Part shown: piece after piece, positions 39,700-52,850 of the stretch | Layout: every line of letters begins with the position of its first letter | Position numbering within the stretch: position 1 is the first letter of the stretch | Source of the DNA: Megalopta genalis | Lineage: Eukaryota; Arthropoda; Insecta; Hymenoptera; Halictidae | DNA length: 64,000 nt | NCBI RefSeq assembly: GCF_051020955.1 | Contig: NW_027476474.1 | Coordinates: 62,001-126,000 of the forward strand | Direction: 5' to 3' | Notes under the pieces: model-generated | What the model was told of the DNA's origin: nothing | Database searches by the model: none | What the model saw: the letters and a program-made list of their open reading frames with translations, nothing else | Made by a program: the position numbers and the translations under genes

Positions 39700-41900
39700 G
39701 CATTGATTTGAAGCAAATCACGTCTTTCGCATGGATTTGAGGCTAACTCGTTTGTTTCCCCTGCATTTGAAGCTATATCAATTATATCGCAAGTATCTGA
39801 TGCTAAATCATTTTTGTCGCATGGATTTGAAGCTAAACCTTCTACATCGCTTTGATTTGCAGCTAAATCATGTGTTTCGCATGGATTTGAAGCTAACTCG
39901 TTTGTTTCCCCAGCATTTGAAGCTATCAATTATATCGCAAGTATCTGATGCTAAATCATTTTTGTGACATGGATTTGAAGCTAACCTTCTACATCGCATT
40001 GATTTGAAGCTAGTTCATGTGTTTCTCATGGATTTGAAGCTAACTCGTTTGTTTCCCCTGCATTAGAAGCTATATCACTTATATCGCAAGTATCTGAAGC
40101 TAAATAATTTGTTTCGCATGAATTTGAAGCTGAACCTTCAACATCGCATTGACTTGCAGCTAAATCATGTGTTCCCGCAGGATTTGAAGCTAACTCGTTT
40201 GTTTCTTCCTGCACTTGATACTATATCACTTATATCGCAAGTATCTGATGCTAAATCATTTGTGATACATGGATTTGAAGCTACACCTTCTACCATCGCA
40301 TTGATTTGCTGCTAAATCATGTGTTTCGCATGGATTTGAAGCTAAGCCTTCTACTTCGCTTCGATTTGCAGCTAAATCATGTGTTTCGCATGGATTTGAA
40401 GCTAACTCGTTTGTTTCCCCTGCATTTGAAGCTATATCACTATATCGCAAGTATCTGAAGGTATATCATTTGATTCGCATAGATGTGAAGCTAAACCTTC
40501 TACATCCCTTTGATTTGCAGCTAAATCATGAGTTTTCGCATCGATTTGAAGCTAACTCGTTTGTTTCCCCTGCATTTGTATCTATATCACTTATATCGCA
40601 AGTATCTGTTGCTAAATCATTTTTTTCGCAATGGATTTGATGCTAAATCTTCAACATCGCATTGATATGAAGCTAATTTATGTGTTTCGCATGGATTTGA
40701 AGCTAACTGGTTTGTTTCGTCTGCAATTGATGCTATATCACTTATATCCCATTGTTCGAAGCTAATCATTTGTTTCGCATGGACTTGAATCTAAACCATC
40801 CACACAGCATTGATTTGAGGCTTAATCATGTGTTTTGCATGGTTTTCAGGCTAACTCGTTATTTCCCCTGCATTTAAAGCTATATCACTCATATCGCAAA
40901 TAACTGGAGCTAAATCATTGGTTTCGCTTGGATTTGAAGCTAAACCTTCTACATCGCACTGATTTGCTGCTAAATCATGTGTTTCGCATGGATCTAAAGC
41001 TAAGCCTTCTACTTCGCATCGATTTTGAAGCTTAATCATGTGTTTCGCATGGATTTGCAGCTAACTCGTTTGTATCCCCTGAATTTGAAACTATATCACT
41101 TATATCGCAAGTATCTGAAGCTAAATCATTTGTGATGCATGGATTTGAAGCTACACCTTCTACATCGCATTGATTTGCTGCTAAATCATGTGTTTTGCAT
41201 GGATTAGATGCTCACTCGTTTGCTCTCCTGCATTTGAAGCTATTTCAGTTATATCGCAAGTATCTGATGCTAAATCATTTGTTTCGCATGGATTTGAAGC
41301 TAAACCTTCTACATCGCATTGATTTTGCAGCCAAGTCATGTATTTGGCATGGATTTGAAGCTAACTCGTTCGTTTCGCGTGCATTGATGCTATATCACTT
41401 ATATCGCAAGTATCTGAAGCTAAATCATTTGTTACGCATGGATTTGAAGCTAGCTTGTTTCTTTCGTCTGCATTTGAAGCCCTATATCACATATAATCGC
41501 AAGTATTTGAAGCTAAATCATTTGTTTCGCATGGATTTGATGCTAAACCTTCTACATCGCATTGATTTGAAGCTGATTCATGTGTTTCGCATGGATTTGA
41601 AACTAACTCGTTTGTTTCCCCTTCACTTGAAACTATATCACTTATATCGCAAGTATCTGAAGGTATATCATTTTTTTCGCATGGTTTTGAAGCTAAACCT
41701 TCTACATCGCATTGATTTGAAGCTAAATCATGTGTTTCGCTTGGATTTGAAGCTAACTCGTTTGTTCCGCCTGCAGATAAAGCTAAATCATATATAAAAC
41801 CAGTATTAGAAGCTAAACTATTCGTGTCGCATGGATATGTAACTAAGCCTTCTTCTTCGCATTGATTTGAAGCTAAATCACGTCTTTCGCATGTGATTTG
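39700..41900. other. Tract with scattered insertions and deletions
   Basis: Relative to 7.3-9.1, 31.7-33.0 and 45.2-47.1 kb, this tract has both gains and losses of one or two bases. Gains include CTACCATCGC near 40,293, AGTTTTCGC near 40,533, CGCAATGG near 40,630, GCCCTATATC near 41,481 and GCATGTGATTTG near 41,890. Losses include GAAGCAAATC near 39,714, GCTATCAATT near 39,925 and GCTCTCCTGC near 41,223. The mixed spectrum differs from the deletion-only tract at 14-17 kb and looks like unpolished long-read sequence. Confidence 0.68.
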
Positions 41901-44900
41901 AGGCTAACTCGTTTGTTTCCCCTGCATTTGAAGCTATATCAATTATATCGCAAGTATCTGATGCTAAATCATTTTTGTCGCATGGATTTGAAGCTAAACC
42001 TTCTACATCGCTTTGATTTGCAGCTAAATCATGTGTTTCGCATGGATTTGATGCTAACTCGTTTGTTTCCCCAGCATTTGAAGCTATATCAATTATATCG
42101 CAAGTATCTGATGCTAAATCATTTTTGTGACATGGATTTGAAGCTAAACCTTCTACATCGCATTGATTTGAAGCTAATTCATGTGTTTCTCATGGATTTG
42201 AAGCTAACTCGTTTGTTTCCCCTGCATTAGAAGCTATATCACTTATATCGCAAGTATCTGAAGCTAAATAATTTGTTTCGCATGAATTTGAAGCTGAACC
42301 TTCAACATCGCATTGACTTGCAGCTAAATCATGTGTTCCGCATGGATTTGAAGCTAACTCGTTCGTTTCGCGTGCATTTGATGCTATATCACTTATATCG
42401 CAAGTATCTGAAGCTAAATCATTTGTTACGCATGGATTTGAAGCTAGCTTGTTTCTTTCGTCTGCATTTGAAGCTATATCACATATATCGCAAGTATTTG
42501 AAGCTAAATCATTTGATTCGCATGGATTTGATGCTAAACCTTCTACATCGCATTGATTTGAAGCTGATTCATGTGTTTCGCATGGATTTGAAACTAACTC
42601 GTTTGTTTCCCCTTCACTTGAAACTATATCACTTATATCGCAAGTATCTGAAGGTATATCATTTTTTTCGCATGGATTTGAAGCTAAATCTTCTACATCG
42701 CATTGATTTGATGCTAAATCATGTGTTTCGAATGGATTTGAAGCTAACACGTTTGTTCCGCCTGCAGTAGCATCTATATTACTTATATCGCAAGTATTTG
42801 AAGCTAAATCATTTGATGCGCATGGATTTGAATCTAACTCGTTTGTTTCGTCTGCATTTGAAGCTATATCACTTATATCGCATGTATCTGAAGCGAAATC
42901 ATTTGTGTCGCATGGGTTTGAAGCTATACCATCTAAATCGCATGGACTTGAAGCTAACTCGTTTGTTTCGCATGCAGCTGAATCTATATCACCTATATCC
43001 CATGTGTTTGAAGCTCAATCAATTGTTTCGCATGGATTTGAAGCTAAACCTTATACATTGCATTGATTTGAGTCTAAATCATGTGCTTCGGTTGGATATT
43101 AAGCTAACTCGTTTGTTTCGTCTGCATTTGAAGCTATATCACTTCTATCCCTAGAGTTTGATGCTAAATCATGTGTTTCGCATGGGCTTTTAAGCTAACT
43201 CGTTTGCTTCCCCTGCATTTGAAGCTATATCATTTATATCGCAAGTGTTTGAAGCTAAATCATTTGTTTTGCATGGATTTGAAGCTATCTCGTTTGTTTC
43301 GCCTGCAGTTGAATCTATATCACTTATATCGCAAGTATTTGAAGCTAAATCAATTGTTTCGCATGGATTTGAAGCTAAGCCTTCCACGTCGCTTTAATTT
43401 GAAGCTTAATCACGTGTATCGCATGGATTTTGGAGAAAACTCGTTTGTTTCGTCTGCATTTGAAGCTATATTACTTATATCCCAAAGCGTTTGAAGGTAA
43501 ATCAATTGTTTCGCATGGATTTGAAGCTAATCCTTCTACGTCGCATTAATTTGAAGCTAAATCATGTGTTTGGCTTGGATTTGAAGATAACTCGTTTGTT
43601 ACGTCTGCATTTGAAGCTATACCACTTATATCGCAAGTATCTGATGCAAAATCACTTGTGTCGCATGGATTTGAAGGTAAACCTTCTACATCGCAGTGAT
43701 TTGCAGCTCAATCATGTGATTCGCATAGATTTGAAGCTAACTCGTTCGTTTCGCCTGCCTTTTTAGCTATATCATTTATATCGCAAGTATTTGAAGCTAA
43801 ATCATTTGTTCCGCATGGATTTGAAGCTAAGCCTTCTACTTCGCATGGACTTGAAGCTAAATCATTTGTTTAGCATAGATTTGGAGCTAAAACTTCTACA
43901 TCGCTTTGATTTGAAGCTAAAACGTGTGTTTCGCTTGGATATGAAGCTAACTCGTTTGTTTCGACTGAATTTGAAGCTATATCACTTATATCGCAAGTAT
44001 CTGAAGCTAAATCATATGTTTCGATTGGATATGAAGCTAAACCTTCTACATCGCATTGATTTGAAGCTAAACCATGTGTGTCGCATGGAGTTGCAGCTAG
44101 CTCGTTTGTTTTGTCTGCATTTGAACGTATATCGCTTATAACGCAAATATCTGAAGCTAAATCATTTGTTCCGCATGGATTTGAAGCTAAACTTTCTACA
44201 TCTCATTGATTTGAAGCTAAATCAAGTGTTTTGCATGGATTTTATGCGAACTCGTTTGTTTCCCCTGCATTTGAAGCTATATCAGTTACATCGCAAGTAT
44301 CTGATGCTAAATCATTTTTCTCGCATGGATTTGAATCTAAGCCTTCAACTTCGCATTGATTTGAAGCTTAATCATGTGTTTTGCATGGATTTGAAGCTAA
44401 TTCGTTTGTTTCTCCTGCATTTGAAGCTATATCACTTATATCGCATGTATGTGATGCTAAGTCATTTGTGTCGCATTGATTTGAAGCTAAATCATGTGAT
44501 TCGCTTGGATTTGAAGCTAACTCGTTTGTTTCCCCTGCATTTGAAGCTATATCACTTATATCCCAAGTGTTTGAAGCTAAATCATTTGTTTCGCATGGTT
44601 TTGAAGCTAAACCTTCTACAGCGCATTGATTTGTAGCTAAATCATGTGTTTCGCTTGGATTTGAAGCTAACTCGTTTGTTCCGCCTGCAGATAAAGCTAA
44701 ATCATATATAAAACAAGTATTTGAAGCTAAACTATTCGTGTCGCATGGATTTGTAACTAAGCCTTCTTCTTCGCATTGATTTGAAGCTAAATCACGTCTT
44801 TCGCATGGATTTGAGGCTAACTCGTTTATTTCGCATGCAGTTGAAGCTAAATCATGTGTTTCGCATGGATTTTAAGCTAACTAGTTTGTTTAGCATGCAG

Positions 44901-45160
44901 TTCAAGCTACATCATGTATATCACAAGTGTTTGACTCGAAACCATTTGATTTGCATGGATTTGAAGCTAACTCGTTTGTTTCCCCTGCATTTGAAGGTAT
45001 ATCACTTATATCCCAAGTGTTTGAAGCTAAATCATTTGTTTCGCATGGTTTTGAAGCTAAACCTTCTACATCGCATTGATTTGAAGCTAAATCATGTGTT
45101 TCGCTTGGATTTGAAGCTAACTCGTTTGTTCCGCCTGCAGATAAAGCTAAATCATATATA
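41521..45160. repeat. Rearranged block joining pieces of the macro-unit
   Basis: Material known from 7.3-10 kb reappears in a different order. Around 42,345-42,360 a monomer joins sequence matching 7.78 kb to sequence matching 8.96 kb, omitting about 1,169 bp (39 monomers less one base). About 42.35-44.34 kb recurs at 46.94-48.94 kb. From 44.34 kb the sequence follows 31.0-31.5 kb, and from 44.78 kb it follows 15.09-15.4 kb. TATATAAAA monomers are at 41791 and 44705. No gene is seen. Confidence 0.82.
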
Positions 45161-48100
45161 AAACCAGTATTTGAAGCTAAACTATTCGTGTCGCATGGAT
45201 ATGTAACTAAGCCTTCTTCTTCGCATTGATTTGAAGCTAAATCACGTCTTTCGCATGGATTTGAGGCTAACTCGTTTGTTTCCCCTGCATTTGAAGCTAT
45301 ATCAATTATATCGCAAGTATCTGATGCTAAATCATTTTTGTCGCATGGATTTGAAGCTAAACCTTCTACATCGCTTTGATTTGCAGCTAAATCATGTGTT
45401 TCGCATGGATTTGAAGCTAACTCGTTTGTTTCCCCAGCATTTGAAGCTATATCAATTATATCGCAAGTATCTGATGCTAAATCATTTTTGTGACATGGAT
45501 TTGAAGCTAAACCTTCTACATCGCATTGATTTGAAGCTAATTCATGTGTTTCTCATGGATTTGAAGCTAACTCGTTTGGTTCCCCTGCATTAGAAGCTAT
45601 ATCACTTATATCGCAAGTATCTGAAGCTAAATAATTTGTGATACATGGATTTGAAGCTACACCTTCTACATCGCATTGATTTGCTGCTAAATCATGTGTT
45701 TCGCATGAATTTGAAGCTGAACCTTCAACATCGCATTGACTTGCAGCTAAATCATGTGTTCCGCATGGATTTGAAGCTAACTCGTTTGTTTCGTCTGCAC
45801 TTGATACTATATCACTTATATCGCAAGTATCTGATGCTAAATCATTTGTGATACATGGATTTGAAGCTACACCTTCTACATCGCATTGATTTGCTGCTAA
45901 ATCATGTGTTTCGCATGGATTTGAAGCTAAGCCTTCTACTTCGCTTCGATTTGCAGCTAAATCATGTGTTTCGCATGGATTTGAAGCTAACTCGTTTGTT
46001 TCCCCTGCATTTGAAGCTATATCACTTATATCGCAAGTATCTGAAGGTATATCATTTGATTCGCATAGATGTGAAGCTAAACCTTCTACTTCGCTTTGAT
46101 TTGCAGCTAAATCATGAGTTTCGCATCGATTTGAAGCTAACTCGTTTGTTTCCCCTGCATTTGTATCTATATCACTTATATCGCAAGTATCTGTTGCTAA
46201 ATCATTTTTTTCGCATGGATTTGATGCTAAATCTTCAACATCGCATTGATATGAAGCTAATTTATGTGTTTCGCATGGATTTGAAGCTAACTGGTTTGTT
46301 TCGTCTGCAATTGATGCTATATCACTTATATCCCATTGTTCGAAGCTAAATCATTTGTTTCGCACGGACTTGAATCTAAACCATCCACACAGCATTGATT
46401 TGAGGCTTAATCATGTGTTTTGCATGGTTTTCAGGCTAACTCGTTTATTTCCCCTGCATTTAAAGCTATATCACTCATATCGCAAATAACTGGAGCTAAA
46501 TCATTGGTTTCGCTTGGATTTGAAGCTAAACCTTCTACATCGCACTGATTTGCTGCTAAATCATGTGTTTCGCATGGATCTAAAGCTAAGCCTTCTACTT
46601 CGCATCGATTTGAAGCTTAATCATGTGTTTCGCATGGATTTGCAGCTAACTCGTTTGTATCCCCTGAATTTGAAACTATATCACTTATATCGCAAGTATC
46701 TGAAGCTAAATCATTTGTGATGCATGGATTTGAAGCTACACCTTCTACATCGCATTGATTTGCTGCTAAATCATGTGTTTTGCATGGATTAGATGCTCAC
46801 TCGTTTGCTTCTCCTGCATTTGAAGCTATTTCAGTTATATCGCAAGTATCTGATGCTAAATCATTTGTTTCGCATGGATTTGAAGCTAAACCTTCTACAT
46901 CGCATTGATTTGCAGCCAAGTCATGTATTTGGCATGGATTTGAAGCTAACTCGTTCGTTTCGCGTGCATTTGATGCTATATCACTTATATCGCAAGTATC
47001 TGAAGCTAAATCATTTGTTACGCATGGATTTGAAGCTAGCTTGTTTCTTTCGTCTGCATTTGAAGCTATATCACATATATCGCAAGTATTTGAAGCTAAA
47101 TCATTTGTTTCGCATGGATTTGATGCTAAACCTTCTACATCGCATTGATTTGAAGCTGGATTCATGTGTTTCGCATGGATTTGAAACTAACTCGTTTGTT
47201 TCCCCTTCACTTGAAACTATATCACTTATATCGCAAGTATCTGAAGGTATATCATTTTTTTCGCATGGATTTGAAGCTAAATCTTCTACATCGCATTGAT
47301 TTGATGCTAAATCATGTGTTTCGAATGGATTTGAAGCTAACTCGTTTGTTCCGCCTGCAGTAGCATCTATATTACTTATATCGCAAGTATTTGAAGCTAA
47401 ATCATTTGATGCGCATGGATTTGAATCTAACTCGTTTGTTTCGTCTGCATTTGAAGCTATATCACTTATATCGCATGTATCTGAAGCGAAATCATTTGTG
47501 TCGCATGGGTTTGAAGCTATACCATCTAAATCGCATGGACTTGAAGCTAACTCGTTTGTTTCGCATGCAGCTGAATCTATATCACCTACTATCCCATGTG
47601 TTTGAAGCTCCAATCAATTGTTTCGCATGGATTTGAAGCTAAACCTTATACATTGCATTGATTTGAGTCTAAATCATGTGCTTCGGTTGGATATGAAGCT
47701 AACTCGTTTGTTTGTCGTCTGCATTTGAAGCTATATCACTTCTATCCCTAGAGTTTGATGCTAAATCATGTGCTTCGCATGGGCTTTTAAGCTAACTCGT
47801 TTGCTTCCCCTGAATTTGAAGCTATATCATTTATATCGCAAGTGTTTGAAGCTAAATCATTTGTTTTGCATGGATTTGAAGCTATCTCGTTTGTTTCGCC
47901 TGCAGTTGAATCTATAATCACTTATATCGCAAGTATTTGAAGCTAAATCAATTGTTTCGCATGGATTTGTAGCTAAGCCTTCCACGTCGCTTTAATTTGA
48001 AGCTTAATCACGTGTATCGCATGGATTTTGGAGAAAAACTCGTTTGTTTCGTCTGCATTTGAAGCTATATTACTTATATCCCAAAGCGTTTGAAGGTAAA

Positions 48101-49000
48101 TCATTGTTTCGCATGGATTTGAAGCTAATCCTTCTACGTCGCATTAATTTGAAGCTAAATCATGTGTTTGGCTTGGATTTGAAGATAACTCGTTTGTTAC
48201 GTCTGCATTTGAAGCTATATCACTTATATCGCAAGTATCTGATGCTAAATCACTTGTGTCGCATGGATTGAAGGTAAACCTTCTACATCGCAGTGATTTG
48301 CAGCTCAATCATGTGATTCGCATAGATTTGAAGCTAACTCGTCGTTTCGCCTGCCTTTTTAGCTATATCATTTATATCGCAAGTATTTGAAGCTAAATCA
48401 TTTGTTCGCATGGATTTGAAGCTAAGCCTTCTACTTCGCATGGACTTGAAGCTAAATCATTTGTTTAGCATAGATTTGGAGCTAAAACTTCTACATCGCT
48501 TTGATTTGAAGCTAAAACGTGTGTTTTCGCTTGGATATGAAGCTAACTCGTTTGTTTCGACTGAATTTGAAGCTATATCACTTATATCGCAAGTATCTGA
48601 AGCTAAATCATATGTTTCGATTGGATATGAAGCTAAACCTTCTACATCGCATTGATTTGAAGCTAAACCATGTGTGTCGCATGGAGTTGCAGCTAGCTCG
48701 TTTGTTTTGTCTGCATTTGAACGTATATCGCTTATAACGCAAATATCTGAAGCTAAATCATTTGTTCCGCATGGATTTGAAGCTAAACCTTCTACATCTC
48801 ATTGATTTGAAGCTAAATCAAGTGTTTTGCATGGATTTTATGCGAACTCGTTTGTTTCCCCTGCATTTTGAAGCTATATCAGTTACATCGCAAGTATCTG
48901 ATGCTAAATCATTTTTCTCGCATGGATTTGAATCTAAGCCTTCTACTTCGCATTGATTTGAAGCTAAATCATGTGTATCGCATGGATTTGATGCTAACTC
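45161..49000. repeat. Copy of the 7.3-9.2 kb block, then the 4.59-kb duplicate
   Basis: From 45.23 kb this block follows the sequence at 7.29 kb, but has an additional 60-bp E/F pair near 45.64-45.70 kb. The marker monomer with GATTAGATGCTCACTCG occurs at about 46,790, as at 8.79, 17.03, 32.72 and 41.20 kb. From about 46.94 to 48.94 kb it duplicates 42.35-44.34 kb at offset 4592-4596. Indels become frequent from about 47.15 kb. No gene is seen. Confidence 0.82.
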
Positions 49001-52000
49001 GTTTGTTTCCCCTGCATTTGAAGCTTATATCAGTTATAACGAAAGTATCTGATGCTAAATCAATTTGTTTCGCATGGATTTGAAGCTAAACATTCTACAT
49101 CGCATTGATTTGAAGCTAAATCATGTGTTTTGCATGGATTTGAAGCTAACTCGTTTGTTTCGCCTCCAGTTGAATCTAATATCACTTACATAGCAAGTAT
49201 TTGAAGCTAAATCATTTGTTCCGCATGGATTTGAAGCTAAGCCTTCTACTTCGCATTGATTTGAAACTAAATCATGTGTATCGCATGGATTTGATGCTAA
49301 CTCGTTTGTTTCCCCTGCATTTGAATCTATATCACTTACATCGCAAGTATTTGAAGCTAAATCATTTGTTCCGCATGGATTTGATGCTAAACCTTCTACA
49401 TCGCATTGATTTGAAGCTAAATCATGTGTTCTCGCATGGATTTTATGCTAACTCGTTTGTTTCCCCTGTATTTGAAGCTATTACAGTTACATCGCAAGTA
49501 TCTGATGCTAAACCATGTGTTTCGCTTGGATTTGGAGCTAAACCTTCTACATCGCTTTGATTTTGAAGCTAAATCATGTGTATCGCATGGATTTTGATGC
49601 TAACTCGTTTGTTTCCCCCTGCATTTGAATCTATATCACTTACATCGCAAGTATTTGAAGCTAAATCATTTGTTCCGCATGGATTTGATGCTAAACCTTC
49701 TACATCGCATTGATTTGAAGCTAAATCATGTGTTTCGCATGGATTTTATGCTAACTCGCTTGTTTCCCCTGTATTTGAAGCTATTACAGTTACATCGCAA
49801 GTATCTGATGCTAAACCATGTGTTTCGCTTGGATTTGGAGCTAAACCTTCTACATCGCTTTGATTTGAAGCTAAATCATGTGTTTTTTCATGGATTTGAA
49901 GCTAACTCGTTCGTTTCGCCTGCATTTGATGCTATATCACTTATATCGCAAGTATCTGAAGCTAAAACATGTGTTACGCATGGATTTGAAGCTAAACCTT
50001 CTACATCTCATTGATTTGCAGCTAAATCATGTGTTTCTCATGGATTTGGAGCTAATTCGTTAGTTTCGCCTGCATTTGAATCTATATCATTTATATCCCA
50101 AGTATTTGAATCTAAATCATTTGTGTCGCATGGATTTGAATCTAAACCTTCTACATCGCATTGATTTGAAGCTTAATCGTGTGATTCGCTTGGACTTGAA
50201 GCTAACTCGTTTGTTTCGCCTGCATTTTTAAACTACAATATTGATATCGCAAGTATATGAAGCTAAATCATTTGTGTCGCATGGATTTGAAGCTATACCT
50301 TCTACATCGCATTTAATTGAAGCTAAATCAAGTATTTCGCTTGAATTTGAAGCTAACTCGTTTGATTCGCCCGCATTTGAAGCAATATCAATATATCGCA
50401 AGTATCTGAACCTAAATCATTTGTATCGCATGGGATTTGAAGCTAAACTTTCTACATCGCATTGATTTGAAGCTAAACCATGTGTGTCGCATGGAGTTGC
50501 AGCTAGCTCGTTTGCTTTGTCTGCATTTGAACGTATAACGCTTATAACGCAACTATCTGAAGCTAAATCATTTGTTCCGCATGGATTTAGAGCTTAACCT
50601 TCTACATCTCATTGATTTGAAGCTAAACCCTCTACATCTCATTGATTTGAAGCTAAATCATGTGTTTCGCATGGATTTGGAGCTATACCTTCTACATCGC
50701 GTTGATTTGAAGCTAAATCATGTGTTTTGCATGGACTTTATGCTAACTCGTTTGTTTCCCCTGCATTTGAATCTATATCAGTTACGTCGCAAGTATCTGA
50801 TGCTAAATCATTTTTTTTCGCATGGATTTGAAGCTAAACCTTCTACATCGCATTGATTTGGAGCTAAATAATGTATTTCGCTTGGATTTGAAGCTAAACC
50901 TTCTACGTCGCATTGATTTGCAGCCAAGTCATGTATTTGGGCATGGATTTGAAGCTAACTCGTTCGTTTCGCGTGCATTTGATGCTATATCACTTATATC
51001 GCAAGTATCTGAAGCTAAATCATTTGTTACGCATGGAGTTGAAGCTAGCTTGTTTCTTTCGTCTGCATTTGAAGCTATATCACATATATCGCAAGTATTT
51101 GAAGCTAAATCATTTGTTTCGCATGGATTTGATGCTAAACCTTCTACATCGCATTGATTTGAAGCTGATTCATGTGTTTCGCATGGATTTGAAGCTAACT
51201 CGTTTGTTTCCCCTTCACTTGAAACTATATCACTTATATCGCAAGTATCTGAAGGTATATCATTTTTTTCGCATGGATTTGAAGCTAAACCTTCTACATC
51301 GCATTGATTTGATGCTAAATCATGTGTTTCGAATGGATTTGAAGCTAACTCATTTGTTCCGCCTGCAGTAGCATCTATATTACTTATATCGCAAGTATTT
51401 GAAGCTAATCATTTGATGCGCATGGATTTGAATCTAACTCGTTTGTTTCGTCTGCATTTGAAGCTATATCACTTATATCGCATGTATCTGAAGCGAAATC
51501 ATTTGTGTCGCATGGGTTTTGAAGCTATACCATCTACATCGCATGGACTTGAAGCTAACTCGTTTGTTTCGCATGCAGCTGAATCTATATCACCTATATC
51601 CCATGTGTTTGAAGCTCAATCAATTGTTTCGCATCGATTTGAAGCTAAACCTTATACATTGCATTGATTTGAGTCTAAATCATGTGCTTCGGTTGGATAT
51701 GAAGCTAACTCGTTTGTTTCGTCTGCATTTGAAGCTATATCACTTCTATCCCTAGAGTTTGATGCTAAATATGTGTTTCGCATGGGCTTTTAAGCTAAAC
51801 ATTCTACATCGCATTGATTTGAAGCTAAATCAGTGTTTTGCATGGATTTGAAGCTAACTCGTTTGTTTCGCCTCCAGTTGAATCTATATCCTTACATAGC
51901 AAGTATTTGAAGCTAAATCATTTGTTCCGCATGGATTTGAAGCTAAGCCTATCTACTTCGCATGGACTTGAAGCTAATCATTTGTTTAGCATAGATTTGG

Positions 52001-52850
52001 AGCTAAAACTTCTACATCGCTTTGATTTGAAGCTAAAACGTGTGTTTCGCTTGGATATGAAGCTAACTCGTTTGTTTCGACTGAATTTGAAGCTATATCA
52101 GTTACATCGCAAGTATCTGATGCTAAATCATTTTTTCTCGCATGGATTTGAATCTAAGCCTTCTACTTCGCATTGATTTGAAGCTAAATCATGTGTATCG
52201 CATGGATTTGATGCTAACTCGTTTGTTTCACCCCTGCATTTGAAGCTATATCAGTTATATCGAAAGTATCTGATGCTACTATCATTTGTTTCGCATGGAT
52301 TTGAAGCTAAACATTCTACATCGCATTGATTTGAAGCTAAATCATGTGTTTTGCATGGATTTGAAGCTAACTCGTTTGTTTCGCCTCCAGTTGAATCTAT
52401 ATCACTTACATAGCAAGTATTTGAAGCTAAATCATTTGTTCCGCATGGATTTGAAGCTAAGCCTTCTACTTCGCATTGATTTGAAACTAAATCATGTGTA
52501 TCGCATGGATTTGATGCTAACTCGTTTGTTTCCCCTGCATTTGAATCTATATCACTTACATCGCAAGTGTTTGAAGCTAAATCATTGTTTCGCATGGATT
52601 TGAAGCTAAACCTTCTACATCCCATTGATTTGCAGCTAAATCATGTGTTTCTCATGGATTTGGAGCTAACTCGTTAGTTTCGCCTGCATTTGAATCTATA
52701 TCATTTATATCCCAAGTATTTGTATGCTAAATCATTTGTGTCGCATGGATTTGAATCTAAACCTTCTACATCGCATTGATTTGAAGCTTAATCGTGTGAT
52801 TCGCTTGGATTTGAAGCTAACTCGTTTGTTTCGCCGTGCATTTATATCGC
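47150..52850. other. Tract dominated by one-base insertions
   Basis: Compared with 42.3-44.3 kb and 9.2-9.9 kb, single bases are repeatedly added: GAAGCTGGATTC near 47,155, CCTACTATCCC near 47,587, GCTCCAATC near 47,611, TCTATAATCAC near 47,915, GAAAAACTCG near 48,036 and AGCTTATATC near 49,024. A few are lost (TTGTTCGCATGG near 48,406). The excess stops at about 52.85 kb. Frames in this tract are fragmented for that reason. Confidence 0.68.

Larger units (their letters stand above)
33116..41520. repeat. Macro-repeat copy 5 (~8.4 kb)
   Basis: The landmark is at 33123, 8396 bases after copy 4. It matches copy 4 closely through 35.9 kb, loses 121 bp at about 35.98 kb (four monomers plus one base, which removes a 31-bp monomer), and loses 300 bp relative to 30.6-30.9 kb. 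Without the frame-breaking 31-mer, a plus-strand frame stays open for 410 codons (35601-36833). From 39.7 kb to the end it carries many scattered single-base insertions and deletions. Confidence 0.87.

Noticed and set aside
5389..45163. True promoters at the TATATAAAA copies
   Set aside because: No gene follows any copy and the flanks are ordinary monomers. A chance variant spread by duplication is sufficient explanation.
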